64,000 nt of DNA from contig NZ_JAFEWE010000014.1 of NCBI RefSeq assembly GCF_017355785.1, forward strand, positions 113,824 through 177,823, in the 5' to 3' direction. The first letter of the stretch is position 1. Each line of letters opens with the position of its first letter. The notes beneath the pieces are model-generated. The model was not told where the DNA came from and searched no databases. It saw only the letters and a program-made list of their open reading frames with translations. The DNA is from Desertivirga arenae (lineage in GTDB: Bacteria > Bacteroidota > Bacteroidia > Sphingobacteriales > Sphingobacteriaceae). Shown here piece after piece: positions 53,918 through 63,485 of this stretch. Both the position numbers and the translations under genes were made by a program.

Positions 53918-56900
53918 GATCGTAATCGGGGAAAAGGTGAATTAATGGTTCAAGTAATAAGCCGGCACAACGCTGGTGCAGCTCAAAAGAAAGCTCCTCT
54001 TCGAAATATCCTTCCGCATACTTGGCAAGGATGTAAGGGTCGTCGCAGGGGAATTCAAAATGATTCACGGTCCCGCGCACATGCGATATAAAGGCTTCAT
54101 GATCCAATTCCGCCAGCTTACTAAGCTTTAGTTTAAAGCCTACCCAAAAGCACAGGGCATGCTGGTGGCCTTCTTTATAAAGCTTTATAAGATCTAACAG
54201 TTTGTTGCGGGCTTCCTCCGCACTAAAACCAATAGCATCAAAACGAGCCGCTTTAGCCGAGCTGATAAAATGTAAGCTTATATCAAGACCAGCTGCTCTC
54301 CCTGCCAGATACCGAATATAAGCATCCAACATATTTTTAACATCGTTACCAGACCAACAAACCTCCACCTGCTTCCTCTCAAAGATCCCGGCAATTTTTC
54401 CTGTCAGGCGCATACCCTCTTCCGGAAAATTAATCTCAAAATGCTCTACCTGTTCTTCTGCGCAATCGATACAAGTATTATAAATTTCTCTAACCGGAGC
54501 TACCGTCTCTTCGATAGTGTGAAAAGTAATAGCAGACATATTCTTCAAAGGCAAAGCGGCTTTCTTCAACAACTCAGCCCTTAGCAGATCCCGCTCCTCT
54601 TCCTCCAGTCCGAGTGTATTATTCTTAAGGTTCCAATCCTGCAGGTGATCCGTCTTAAATACTTCTGTATCACTCAGTAAAGACTCCTCACTTTCATACC
54701 TAATGCTTAATACATTATTAAAATACGTTTTAATAGGATGCTTACAGAATTTAATAAGAGCATCGAGACTTATTTCTTCCAGCGCTAGTCTTGGCGAGGC
54801 CGTCTTAGTCAGTAGCTTATCCGTAATTGTAGCTTGTTCTGACTGATAACGATAATCGTACAAGCCAGGCAAACTGCTGTTATATTTCTTGCTGAAGGCA
54901 TGCAATGGATGATGGATCACGAGCAGATCATTCAATTTCTCTGGCCCCTCATACCCGGCCTGGATGTAATCCAGCAATTCGTCGATTAAACCAGAAGGTG
55001 GTAGATGCCCATTATCCTTAACATCCTGACCGATATAACTCAGATAAAGATATTTCCTGGCAGATAGCAATGTCTCAAGGAAAAGATGCTTATCGTTCTC
55101 CTTCACATTACGATCCCCCTTCCTCTTCTCTCGCTCCATTAAACTAAATCCGGCAGCCTGTTCCCGTCTCGGGAACTTATCGAAATTCAATCCCAGCAAG
55201 GCAACGATCTTAAACGGAATACTTCGCATCGGGATCAGCGAACAGAAAGTAATCCCCCCGCCAGCAAAGGAACCTACTTTAGCCGCCGAACTGATATTTT
55301 GTAGGAAGGTACGGGAGAATACCTCATAGCTTAAATCCTCCTGCATGATCTCGTCCAGGCTATTATACTTCTCCAATTGCTTTAACAGCAATGCGTAATC
55401 CTCTTCAGGCTCCTCAGCAGAATTAATGATCAGATTGCTTAATATCTGTTCTGTATAGCTGGCCCAGCCAACAAGACTCCGGTCAGTTTTCCTTGCTTCA
55501 ATAGCTGAGATGAGTACCTCTACAAAGTGGCAGAAACGAATAAGTTCCTGAGCCGCCTGACCCTCCATCAAATCCAAAGGATAGAACTCGTCGAGACCAT
55601 CATGATATTCCTCTTCACCACTGATACAAACACCGTAGATGATCCTTTTCAAGCCATATTTCCAGCTCAGGTACACACTATCGTCCTCCCTGCTTCCTTC
55701 AATGCCAAAACGTATTCCAGCAGCATTAACCACCTTTCTGATCAGTTGCAGATCTGTAATACCAAAACGGTTTCTCACATAGCTGGAATCCAGCACTTGC
55801 AGCACCTCCTCCGCTTTAAAGTTCTCTTCATTCAAGCAGAAGATCGCATTCAAAGCGGCGGCAATAGTATCATCCTCGGTATAACTTTCATCAGCAACGG
55901 TATAAGGAAACTGATAAGGCGCGTTATCAAACACCGCTCTTATATACGGAGCATATGCATTCACATCCGTTACCATCACCACAATATCCCGCGCTGAGAT
56001 CTTTTCAGCTCCTTTATCCACCAGATGCACCAGGTAATTATACAGCGCCTCCACTTCCCTTGCAGGAGTATAACAAGAATGAATGCTAAGTGAGCCATCC
56101 TGGATCTGTTCCAAGGCTAAGGTGGTCCTTTCAGTACCCGGGCGATTATGATAGATATCCTGCTGGATCTTGTGCAGCAATGAATCTCCTAAAGGTTCTT
56201 CAACATCCAGTTCTTCGTAAGTGTTCAGGATATCGTCATGCTGAAACAACAGCGAAAACGTATTCTGAATAACCTTACCCCAGCTGGTAAGCAAGGCATT
56301 TCCATAACTCTCGTCATCGCTGAATGCCCAGCCTTTCTTCCGCAAAAATGCCAGTTGCTTTTCACTCTTATCTTCAAACCAATAAACAGATGGAGCAGGA
56401 TTCAGGAGATAAAAACGTATTTCCGAATACAGGCCAAGTTCATGGAATATCTGCAGGTGAAAGGCCGTACTTACCGAAAGGCCGAAGATATAGGCCGATG
56501 GAAGTAACTGGCGGATCCTGTCCTGGTTCTGAGGATCCTTCAAGGCGTTCACAATGAAGTTGCCCACGGTGCTTTTATCAGGTAATTTATCACCCAGAAG
56601 CTCCTTGCATCTCACCCAAATATATTGCTGCCATTCCTCCTTATCCCCCTTTAGCGACTTTAAATCCGCCTGATTCCAGGCACTGATCATCTCCGGGCGG
56701 TAGATCTGGTACTGATCGAAAAGGTCGGCCACTTTTTCTGCCAGTGCCATTCTTTTCAGATCCCCTACCTCTGCTGCGTCCAGGTAATAGTTAGCAACCT
56801 CAGGGTATGACTTGATAAACTCCTCCTCAGCCAGTACAGAATAGAGCAGCCAACATTGGTTTTCTGCCGATAAAGGCTGCTGATATTGCCCACCCAGAAT

Positions 56901-57122
56901 GCGGTAAGCCTGGTGAATAAGATCATTGGGTTTGAGGAACTGGTAATTCGCTGCAATACCCAAATGGTCTGCCATTTGCATTTTAAGCCAGCTATTCATT
57001 CCTTCCGTTTGCGTAATCACGTAATCCGTATGAAACACAGAACGGGTAGTATTTTTAAGATCGCTGCATAGCTCCTTAGCCAGATTAGCGAGAGAGTTAG
57101 AGACTTTTAATTGTAAAGACAT
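53910..57122 (-). CDS. recC: Exodeoxyribonuclease V gamma subunit
   Basis: A 1070-residue protein with the opening LKVSNSLANLAKELCSDL and the early block TEGMNSWLKMQMADHLGIAANYQ, which is typical of RecC. It has the helicase-like fold without Walker residues and a degenerate nuclease-like C-terminus, as expected for the scaffold subunit that holds the DNA and reads Chi. Its length is close to E. coli RecC (1122). It overlaps recB by 8 bp and follows recD by 9 bp. Confidence 0.93.
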   Translation of the reverse strand: MSLQLKVSNSLANLAKELCSDLKNTTRSVFHTDYVITQTEGMNSWLKMQMADHLGIAANYQFLKPNDLIHQAYRILGGQYQQPLSAENQCWLLYSVLAEEEFIKSYPEVANYYLDAAEVGDLKRMALAEKVADLFDQYQIYRPEMISAWNQADLKSLKGDKEEWQQYIWVRCKELLGDKLPDKSTVGNFIVNALKDPQNQDRIRQLLPSAYIFGLSVSTAFHLQIFHELGLYSEIRFYLLNPAPSVYWFEDKSEKQLAFLRKKGWAFSDDESYGNALLTSWGKVIQNTFSLLFQHDDILNTYEELDVEEPLGDSLLHKIQQDIYHNRPGTERTTLALEQIQDGSLSIHSCYTPAREVEALYNYLVHLVDKGAEKISARDIVVMVTDVNAYAPYIRAVFDNAPYQFPYTVADESYTEDDTIAAALNAIFCLNEENFKAEEVLQVLDSSYVRNRFGITDLQLIRKVVNAAGIRFGIEGSREDDSVYLSWKYGLKRIIYGVCISGEEEYHDGLDEFYPLDLMEGQAAQELIRFCHFVEVLISAIEARKTDRSLVGWASYTEQILSNLIINSAEEPEEDYALLLKQLEKYNSLDEIMQEDLSYEVFSRTFLQNISSAAKVGSFAGGGITFCSLIPMRSIPFKIVALLGLNFDKFPRREQAAGFSLMEREKRKGDRNVKENDKHLFLETLLSARKYLYLSYIGQDVKDNGHLPPSGLIDELLDYIQAGYEGPEKLNDLLVIHHPLHAFSKKYNSSLPGLYDYRYQSEQATITDKLLTKTASPRLALEEISLDALIKFCKHPIKTYFNNVLSIRYESEESLLSDTEVFKTDHLQDWNLKNNTLGLEEEERDLLRAELLKKAALPLKNMSAITFHTIEETVAPVREIYNTCIDCAEEQVEHFEINFPEEGMRLTGKIAGIFERKQVEVCWSGNDVKNMLDAYIRYLAGRAAGLDISLHFISSAKAARFDAIGFSAEEARNKLLDLIKLYKEGHQHALCFWVGFKLKLSKLAELDHEAFISHVRGTVNHFEFPCDDPYILAKYAEGYFEEELSFELHQRCAGLLLEPLIHLFPDYDHA

Positions 57123-57131
57123 GGTGTGTAA

Positions 57132-58925
57132 TTAGGATAGGTTAAGAAAACGTTCGCTGATACCAGATGCCCGACTTACCTGCCGTGCTGCTGTCTCCAA
57201 AACAAGCTCCTCCGTAGCTTGAATATACACTTCCGATTTTGCACGCGTGATGCCGGTATAGAGTAGCTCTCTGGTTAGGATGGCTACTTCAGTAGTGTCG
57301 GGCAGCAATACCAGTACCTGATCAAACTCAGAACCCTGACTTTTATGGATCGTCATGGCATATACCGTTTCCACCTGTGAGAGCAATCCGGGCAGAATGC
57401 CATTCAATTTCCCTTCCGCAGTCTCGAACCAGACTTTCAAGTTACCCTGATTGTCGGGCCGAACAATACCGATATCGCCGTTATAAAGACCAAGTGTATA
57501 GTTGTTGCTCGTTATAATAACAGGACGATGCTCGTAGAAATCGCCTTTCAAGCTGATCAGTTTCTTATCGCTCAGCACCTTTTCAATCTTTCTATTGGTG
57601 GTGTACAAGCCCTGTTCCCCTTCCCTGATGGCACAAAGCACCCGTAGCTTGTTCAGCTTTTTCAAGGCAGTAGCAATATCGGGCTCCTGAATATACTCCT
57701 GATAACCCGATACAAATTCCTCAAACAGTTCCTGTGAATAAGAGGAATCAAAACGAACCTGAGGATCAGTGTTGGAGGTCATGAAGTTTTTAATTACCTC
57801 CTGGTCATTATTAATTACGGCGCGACTGATCTTTCCAATGCCTTCATCACCTTTAAAGCGGTGACTCACCTGCAGCTCCACCAAATGCTCAAAAAGAGGA
57901 TGAGTAATGGTAGGTGATGAATAATCTGAAAGAGGCTTGAACTTCCCGTCCATAAAGGAATTGATCAACTGAATATAGTCCTTAGAAAAGAGATTCAGCT
58001 GATCTTGTGATTGGCATAAGTCTCCAAACAAGCTGCCTGCTTCAACTGAGGCCAACTGGTCTTTATCCCCCAACAGAATCAAACGAGTATCAGGACCGAT
58101 TGCACTTAACAACTTGGAGAACATGGCCACATCGATCATAGACGATTCGTCAACGATCACCACATCATAAGGCAATGGGTTCCCGCTATTGTGCTTGAAG
58201 TAAATACTTCCTGGGACATAACCTAGTAAACGGTGCATCGTAGATGGCTCTAAAGCCAGGAAACGTTCCTTTGTCCGTTCGTCAAGCGCTATTTTTGCCG
58301 ACTTCAGCGATTCGGCCATCCTCGCCGCAGCTTTCCCTGTCGGTGCTGCCAGGGCAACCTTAAGATCGCTGTCCGTAGCGAAAAGGATAGCCAGAACTTT
58401 AGCAATGGTAGTAGTTTTCCCCGTACCAGGACCACCGGTAATAATCGTAAAGTTATTGAGTACTGCTGTAATCGCAGCAGCCAGTTGCCAGTCGCAATAA
58501 GGCAAGTCTGTACTACTATGAGCCTTAAATAGATCTTTAATTAAAGCACTATGCTTCTGAAGACCGAGTAATCTTTTTTCCCGCTCTCGTTGTCCGGCTT
58601 TCGTGAATTCAATAATGCGTTCAAGAATTGCCGTTTCGTACTTAAAGTAACGCTGCAGATAAAGGCGGTTATTAGAAAGGATAAAAGGCTGCGTATCCAA
58701 ATTGTCTTTTCCAACCTGCTGCTCCAATTCGAGATTAAAAGTGACCGAGTCCTGCTCCTTAAACACAGAAGGTAAACTCTCCCAATCTTCCTCAAGCGAA
58801 TCCAATTGTAAACAGATATGCCCTTCACTCAGCTTCCTGGAAACCAGATAAGCATAAGGTTGAAGACCCGGACTTTTAAAAAACGAAGCGAACTGGTGAT
58901 GAACATCGTTTAGGGTTTGTACCAT
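57132..58925 (-). CDS. recD: Exodeoxyribonuclease V alpha subunit (RecD helicase)
   Basis: A 597-residue SF1B 5'-3' helicase. Walker A is TIITGGPGTGKTTT (about residues 162-175), Walker B VVIVDESSMID, with motifs TIHKSQGSEFDQVLVL and LLYTGITRAK near the C-terminus. The N-terminal 130 residues are the RecD-specific interface region. It is first in the recD-recC-recB unit, a different order from E. coli (recC-ptrA-recB-recD). No copy of the six-member box was found upstream of it. Confidence 0.94.
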   Translation of the reverse strand: MVQTLNDVHHQFASFFKSPGLQPYAYLVSRKLSEGHICLQLDSLEEDWESLPSVFKEQDSVTFNLELEQQVGKDNLDTQPFILSNNRLYLQRYFKYETAILERIIEFTKAGQREREKRLLGLQKHSALIKDLFKAHSSTDLPYCDWQLAAAITAVLNNFTIITGGPGTGKTTTIAKVLAILFATDSDLKVALAAPTGKAAARMAESLKSAKIALDERTKERFLALEPSTMHRLLGYVPGSIYFKHNSGNPLPYDVVIVDESSMIDVAMFSKLLSAIGPDTRLILLGDKDQLASVEAGSLFGDLCQSQDQLNLFSKDYIQLINSFMDGKFKPLSDYSSPTITHPLFEHLVELQVSHRFKGDEGIGKISRAVINNDQEVIKNFMTSNTDPQVRFDSSYSQELFEEFVSGYQEYIQEPDIATALKKLNKLRVLCAIREGEQGLYTTNRKIEKVLSDKKLISLKGDFYEHRPVIITSNNYTLGLYNGDIGIVRPDNQGNLKVWFETAEGKLNGILPGLLSQVETVYAMTIHKSQGSEFDQVLVLLPDTTEVAILTRELLYTGITRAKSEVYIQATEELVLETAARQVSRASGISERFLNLS

Positions 58926-59081
58926 AAATTATAAGGTGATTTGTGATAATACTATTTAAAATAAGGCTTGTATACACCGGAAGGACACCCCGGTAAAACG
59001 CTCTCAATATAGATAATTTTGGGAATCCTGCCTATGATCCTAAAAAATTCTTCAAGGCTATGCCAGAGGATTCTATTCCTA

Positions 59082-59423
59082 TTAAAAGGCCTGCTTCAAC
59101 ATCATAAAGGTAAACCAGCCGAACACAAAGATCACAAGGCCGCCAATTACCAGTAATAAAAGCAATCCCCAAAGCTTGACGATGAAGTTTGCAGTTCGTC
59201 TGAAGAAGAGGCAAGGAATAATAACCGCCAAGAATCCCAGCACCATTAGTCTGGCAGAATCACTCAAACCACTTTTTTCAGAGATCAGTGCCCATACCCC
59301 TACCAATAGGATCCATATCAGTAAAAATACGCCGAAACCCCCAGTAAGATTAATAGCTGCCGAAATAAGGTCGCTGGTAATTCCTCTTTTGAAGCTTTGA
59401 TAAGGGTCTGTTGTTTGTCTCAT
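59082..59423 (-). CDS. Small membrane protein behind box C
   Basis: A 113-residue protein with three helices (FGVFLLIWILLVGVWALI, LMVLGFLAVIIPCLFF, LLLLVIGGLVIFVFGWF). No family was recognised. Its start codon is 23 bp downstream of the TTTG in promoter C, which has the best -7 match of the set. Confidence 0.65.
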   Translation of the reverse strand: MRQTTDPYQSFKRGITSDLISAAINLTGGFGVFLLIWILLVGVWALISEKSGLSDSARLMVLGFLAVIIPCLFFRRTANFIVKLWGLLLLLVIGGLVIFVFGWFTFMMLKQAF

Positions 59424-59445
59424 AGTCTTTTCTTATTTGCTTGGA

Positions 59446-59480
59446 CAAAGCTATTGAGGAAGGATGCAGCGTATCTGCAT
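59446..59480 (-). promoter_or_regulatory. Box promoter C
   Basis: The minus strand has the box GCAGATACGCTGC (59478-59466) and TAGCTTTG (59453-59446), an exact TAnnTTTG, 20 bp apart. ATG...CAT flanks extend the box palindrome. Confidence 0.8.
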
Positions 59481-59533
59481 TGAAAGAACGAAATAGAATT
59501 TTTGCGAAAACACACCTACTTCTTATATTACCT

Positions 59534-59567
59534 ACGCAAATACACTGCGGGGACGACACCGACTTTG
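59534..59567 (+). promoter_or_regulatory. Box promoter D (plus strand)
   Basis: The plus strand reads GCAAATACACTGC (59536-59548), then CTTTG ending at 59567, 19 bp apart; the start codon at 59584 is 17 bp beyond. This is the only plus-oriented copy and lies 56 bp from box C, with divergent promoters. Its orientation with respect to the gene is the same as in the others. Confidence 0.7.
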
Positions 59568-59583
59568 CAGAAAAATTAAGGGG

Positions 59584-59940
59584 ATGACAGAAGAACAAAA
59601 AATAGCAGAAGCAAGATACCTAAACAATAATATCTATAAGGGATTGATAGATTACAAAACCACCAGGACGCAACTAGGATGGCCACTCTTTACAAAAGAA
59701 GATTTTGAGATAGTACTGCAACGTGCGAAAGAACAACGCATTGGAGTACGCGCTATCATAGCCGAAGATGTTGTAAAGGAAATCGCCTTTGAATCCTATG
59801 AGATGTACCAGTCCTACCCGCAGGACTCTCAATGGTACTTTGGTTCGTTTAAGAAGTTATCCGAGCTTGAAGGCGAGCCAAAATTTGCAGCTTGGTTTTA
59901 CGTACCGGGGAATTATTTTGAATGGGACTATGAGGAGTAA
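59584..59940 (+). CDS. Hypothetical protein behind box D
   Basis: A 118-residue cytoplasmic protein, helical and acidic, rich in Tyr/Trp near the end (PGNYFEWDYEE). No family was recognised. It is the first gene of a two-gene plus-strand unit and its start fits promoter D. Confidence 0.6.
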   Translation: MTEEQKIAEARYLNNNIYKGLIDYKTTRTQLGWPLFTKEDFEIVLQRAKEQRIGVRAIIAEDVVKEIAFESYEMYQSYPQDSQWYFGSFKKLSELEGEPKFAAWFYVPGNYFEWDYEE

Positions 59941-59967
59941 ATTTCTTATTGTATTTTCGGTCATAAG

Positions 59968-60462
59968 ATGAGTAACAAAACCTATTACCGACTTACAATA
60001 AATGAAGTTTATAAGAACCGAACTATTGTTTCACATGCTGATTCCAGTGATTATCCAGCCCTCAGAAAAGCAGTTATGGATTTTGTTCACGGAAGAAGGT
60101 CTCAAAATTCTGCGGATGGTTTAACTGAAAATTTCGGTGACAATGATAAAACTTATCTATTATTAGTAGATCTACAAATTTTCAAATATGCACCTTCCGA
60201 TGCTTGTAAAACTGCTCCTGAAAAGGTTCATTGGAATCAACCCTACACTAAAAAAATGGTAAAGGAACTATTTCAAGCTCTAAACGGTGATTCCCATATT
60301 GATTTTCTCATTATATATCGAACCCAATCCCGATATAGAAGAATAAAAAGATATGGTGAAGAGTATGAAAGGCTAAAAGCCCTTTGCGACCTTGAGACCG
60401 TGGAAATAAAGATTAGGGAAAATAAGACACAAAAGATTATAGCAGGATCTTATAGATTATAA
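59968..60462 (+). CDS. Hypothetical protein
   Basis: A 164-residue basic cytoplasmic protein (LTINEVYKNRTIVSHADSS, then SRYRRIKRYGEEYERLKAL). It lies 27 bp behind the previous gene, probably in the same transcript. No family was recognised. Confidence 0.55.
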   Translation: MSNKTYYRLTINEVYKNRTIVSHADSSDYPALRKAVMDFVHGRRSQNSADGLTENFGDNDKTYLLLVDLQIFKYAPSDACKTAPEKVHWNQPYTKKMVKELFQALNGDSHIDFLIIYRTQSRYRRIKRYGEEYERLKALCDLETVEIKIRENKTQKIIAGSYRL

Positions 60463-60545
60463 AAACCGATTCTATAATAAAAAATAAAGATACTCGATTT
60501 GACAAAGCCAAAAATTGTCAGCGGTCTTTCTAATACAGGTGCTAC

Positions 60546-60761
60546 TTAAAAAGCAATAACGGAATCCTTAGGAACTTGAAAAAAAAAAATTTTGTTCTCC
60601 AATTCTGTTACAGCCAGAGCAGACCTTGCAACACAACCATAAGTGGGACCATTATACTTGTATACCAATTCACCAGGAAAATAAGTCCTTTCTAGCCAAG
60701 GGCATTCATTTCTGTTGATCTCCCGGCAAACTATTAATCGAATACTGTGGCTCTGCTCCAT
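60546..60761 (-). CDS. Small hypothetical protein behind box E
   Basis: A 71-residue protein rich in strands (IRLIVCREINRNE, GELVYKYNGPTYGCVA, ENKIFFFQVPKDSV), possibly a small barrel. No family was recognised. Its start codon is 18 bp downstream of the TTTG in promoter E. Confidence 0.6.
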   Translation of the reverse strand: MEQSHSIRLIVCREINRNECPWLERTYFPGELVYKYNGPTYGCVARSALAVTELENKIFFFQVPKDSVIAF

Positions 60762-60778
60762 GTTAATTAATTATGGTG

Positions 60779-60813
60779 CAAAGGAAGGAATGATTAATGC
60801 AATGTACGTGCAT
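60779..60813 (-). promoter_or_regulatory. Box promoter E
   Basis: The minus strand has the box GCACGTACATTGC (60811-60799), with CTTTG ending at 60779, 20 bp away. Here the box is the centre of a perfect inverted repeat with 12-bp arms (60790-60801 and 60809-60820), stronger than at other copies. Confidence 0.75.
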
Positions 60814-60845
60814 TAATCATTCTTGGCAGCAAATGAGCTTTTATT

Positions 60846-61739
60846 TTAACTTTCGATATCCCATGCTAGGGCACCATTTTGAACGCTTAGTATTCCATAT
60901 TGAATTTTGGATACAGGTAGTTTAAACGTTTTTGTCGGCAGTAACAAAAGAAAACGATACTCTGCTACAGTTTGAATAAAGGGACCTTTAACCACGTCAC
61001 TAGCCATATGGGTTCCTATTTTTTCGACTATTAATTCTCCATTTTCCTTTTCCTTAATCCATACAGATTGAAAATTGAACGGAGCGTCTAAATTGATGAG
61101 TGCTGGTGTACGAGTATTTTCGAAAACCAATAACATTCCAGGTGTCTGTTCTCCTTCCTCTAATCTACTTATGTTTTGGAACAATTCAACTGACGATCTA
61201 GCTACATCTATCCAGCCCTCAAAGCTTCCGTTACCGAAAAGATTAATCTTCAGATTCAAGCCCTTACTAAATAAATAAGGCAAAGAACCTGGGGGGCTTA
61301 TATTTAAGGGAGCTAATAAACGCTCTGCAGATGAATATTCCAGGAAAACTAATTCAGGTGTGCCACCTATAGTTCCAAATACAATGGCGTTTTGGCCGTA
61401 TTTTTTAGCCAGCTCTGTAGCCCTATCTTTTGAAATCCCTATTACTAGAAAGCTCTCTTCAGGTGCCCAACTTTCATCGCTTCCTACACCTTCACCAGTA
61501 TAAGTCACGTACTCTTTTAAATCATTTGCCAACAATTCATTGAAATGTTGATTCTTATCCGGAGACTGGAGCTGGGAGAAAGGATTCCAAGCGGTTATGT
61601 AGGCATAATCAGTTTGGTTTTGTGCCTTTAGAAGTTCGTCAAGGTCAGAGTTCACCTCGTCGATTCTTATTTCCAGGTGCGGATTGTAAACTTTAAAAAC
61701 GGTTTCCTGGTAAGCTTCTATTAAATTTTTATCTATCAT
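60846..61739 (-). CDS. DUF3293 protein with shared C-terminal domain
   Basis: A 297-residue cytoplasmic protein. Residues ~5-140 match DUF3293: YAYITAWNPFSQLQS, the conserved ESFLVIGISK, and YGQNAIVFGTIGG. The C-terminal part shares SSVELFQNISRL, GMLLVFENT and QSVWIKEKENG with the 48548 protein. DUF3293 has no known function. No copy of the box was found at the expected position upstream (CAAA occurs at 61763, but the box does not), so its expression may depend on read-through or another promoter. Confidence 0.75.
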   Translation of the reverse strand: MIDKNLIEAYQETVFKVYNPHLEIRIDEVNSDLDELLKAQNQTDYAYITAWNPFSQLQSPDKNQHFNELLANDLKEYVTYTGEGVGSDESWAPEESFLVIGISKDRATELAKKYGQNAIVFGTIGGTPELVFLEYSSAERLLAPLNISPPGSLPYLFSKGLNLKINLFGNGSFEGWIDVARSSVELFQNISRLEEGEQTPGMLLVFENTRTPALINLDAPFNFQSVWIKEKENGELIVEKIGTHMASDVVKGPFIQTVAEYRFLLLLPTKTFKLPVSKIQYGILSVQNGALAWDIES

Positions 61740-61842
61740 GAGTATAATAACTTAGTATATAACAAAAAGGGGAAATAATTATACATACAAAAAGGTATTG
61801 CCGTTTCTTGTATGAGCAAATACCCGTTGTTTAGGATTGCAA

Positions 61843-63462
61843 CTATTCTGTAATAATACCAATATTATCCCCTAGTAATTCCAAAGTTTTATCAGTTGGA
61901 TGTTCCTCAACTGTTTTGAGTTTCCTTTCCATAGCTCGAGAGCGGACACCAACACTTTCAAGATTATTTGTGGCTTCCTGCAACTTCTTCTGAGTTTTTT
62001 CAAGGATTCCACCGAAGGATTTAAATTCAGTCTTAACAGCTCCCAGTACTTCCCATACCTCACTTGATCGTTTCTCAATGGCCAGGGTTCTAAAGCCCAT
62101 CTGCAAGCTGCTAAGTAACGCAGAAAGAGTAGTTGGTCCGGTGATAATAATTTTACATTCTCTTTGTATAGATTCAAATAAGCCTGGAGTTCTTAACACT
62201 TCTGCATATAGACTTTCAAATGGAAGAAAAAGGATGGCAAAATCGGTCGTGTGTGGCGGATCAACATACTTCCCGCTAATATCTGCAGCACACTTCTTAA
62301 TACCCCTAACAAAGTTCTTTCTATGTTCTTCTATCAACTCTGGAGCCCCCTTTTCATAAGCATCTATTAATAGTTCAAAGTCCTCTTTCGGGAATTTCGA
62401 ATCAATCGGCAGCCAAATACTTTTGTCCTTTTCCCCTTTTCCAGGCATTTTAATAGCAAACTCGACAAGTGCGTTCGAACCTTCTTTTGTTTTAACATTT
62501 TTCCCATATTGTTCGGGTGTTAGAATCTGTTCAAGGATATTTTCCAGTTGATACTCTCCCATTACTCCGCGGGTCTTTACATTGCTTAATACCTTTTTCA
62601 AATCTCCAACGCCGGTAGCCAATTGTTGCATGTCACCCAAGCCTTTATGTACCGCTTCCAACCGTTCGCTAACCTGTTTAAATGATTCTCCAAGTCGGGA
62701 CTCTAAAGTTTTCTCTAATTTCTCATCAACTGTAACCCTCATCTCCTCAAGTTTTTTCTCGTTGCCGGTTTGCATCAACTCAATCTTTTTCTCTAGAGTA
62801 TTGCGCATAAACTCCAACTTTTCTTCATTTCCTTTCTGCAAAGCAGTAAATTTCTGGTCAAGCACAAATCTCATTTGGTCCAGCCTTTCGGAAGTCATTT
62901 TATTCTGTTCAGACTGTTTGCTTTGTAAGTCAATAAAACTATTGCGCTGGGCCGCACCATAAGATTCAATTTGCTTCGAGAAGTTCAGTTGAAAGTTGTC
63001 AAGGGCAGTGTTCAGCTCTTGTCGGCTTTCTCTTGAATTACTAGTACTACTTTCGGCGAACCCGTTCAATTTACCCTCTATAACAGTAGTTAATTGACTC
63101 AACTTGCTCTCCATTCCGTCTTTTAAATTGTTCAGGTTAAAGGAAAATAATTCGAGTTGTTCCTTTTGTAGCCTACTAGTTTCTTTAATAGAACTACTAA
63201 TCAATTCACCAAATGAATGAATTGATTTAGAAAGTTCTTCCCTATCTTCCTTTGCCGCCTCACTACTTTCCTTTCTATTAACAGCAATCTCTGATTTAAC
63301 GGCACTCTCAATCCTCACGATGTCTCCAGTTAAACTTTGAAGCTTAAAATTCAATTCGCCCTCCATCGGGCTACTACCAGAGCTTTTCTTTAGAACAATC
63401 ATCAATGTGACGATTGAAATTAGCAAGATCAAAGCTATTAGAGCTATAAATACTATTTCCAT
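61843..63462 (-). CDS. rmuC: DNA recombination protein RmuC
   Basis: A 539-residue protein. A single N-terminal membrane helix (residues ~2-26) is followed by a long coiled coil (residues ~40-290) and the RmuC nuclease-like domain. That domain has KTRGVMGEYQLENILEQIL, WLPIDSKFPKEDFE, FAILFLPFESLYAEVLR and GPTTLSALLSSLQMGFRTL, the standard family order. In E. coli, RmuC limits inversions at short inverted repeats and is thought to act on DNA ends or stalled structures. Its start is 24 bp below a box promoter (F), linking it to the box-controlled set. It is transcribed away from the IS66 end. Confidence 0.93.
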   Translation of the reverse strand: MEIVFIALIALILLISIVTLMIVLKKSSGSSPMEGELNFKLQSLTGDIVRIESAVKSEIAVNRKESSEAAKEDREELSKSIHSFGELISSSIKETSRLQKEQLELFSFNLNNLKDGMESKLSQLTTVIEGKLNGFAESSTSNSRESRQELNTALDNFQLNFSKQIESYGAAQRNSFIDLQSKQSEQNKMTSERLDQMRFVLDQKFTALQKGNEEKLEFMRNTLEKKIELMQTGNEKKLEEMRVTVDEKLEKTLESRLGESFKQVSERLEAVHKGLGDMQQLATGVGDLKKVLSNVKTRGVMGEYQLENILEQILTPEQYGKNVKTKEGSNALVEFAIKMPGKGEKDKSIWLPIDSKFPKEDFELLIDAYEKGAPELIEEHRKNFVRGIKKCAADISGKYVDPPHTTDFAILFLPFESLYAEVLRTPGLFESIQRECKIIITGPTTLSALLSSLQMGFRTLAIEKRSSEVWEVLGAVKTEFKSFGGILEKTQKKLQEATNNLESVGVRSRAMERKLKTVEEHPTDKTLELLGDNIGIITE

Positions 63463-63485
63463 ATTAAGTTATTATTATTGAGACA

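Noticed and set aside
58926..59030. Possible box upstream of recD
   Set aside because: No CAAA/TTTG and no GCA-N7-TGC at the required positions, so recBCD is not counted in the box set.
61740..61842. Possible box upstream of the DUF3293 gene
   Set aside because: A CAAA lies at the right distance from the start (61763), but no GCA...TGC occurs 20 bp beyond.
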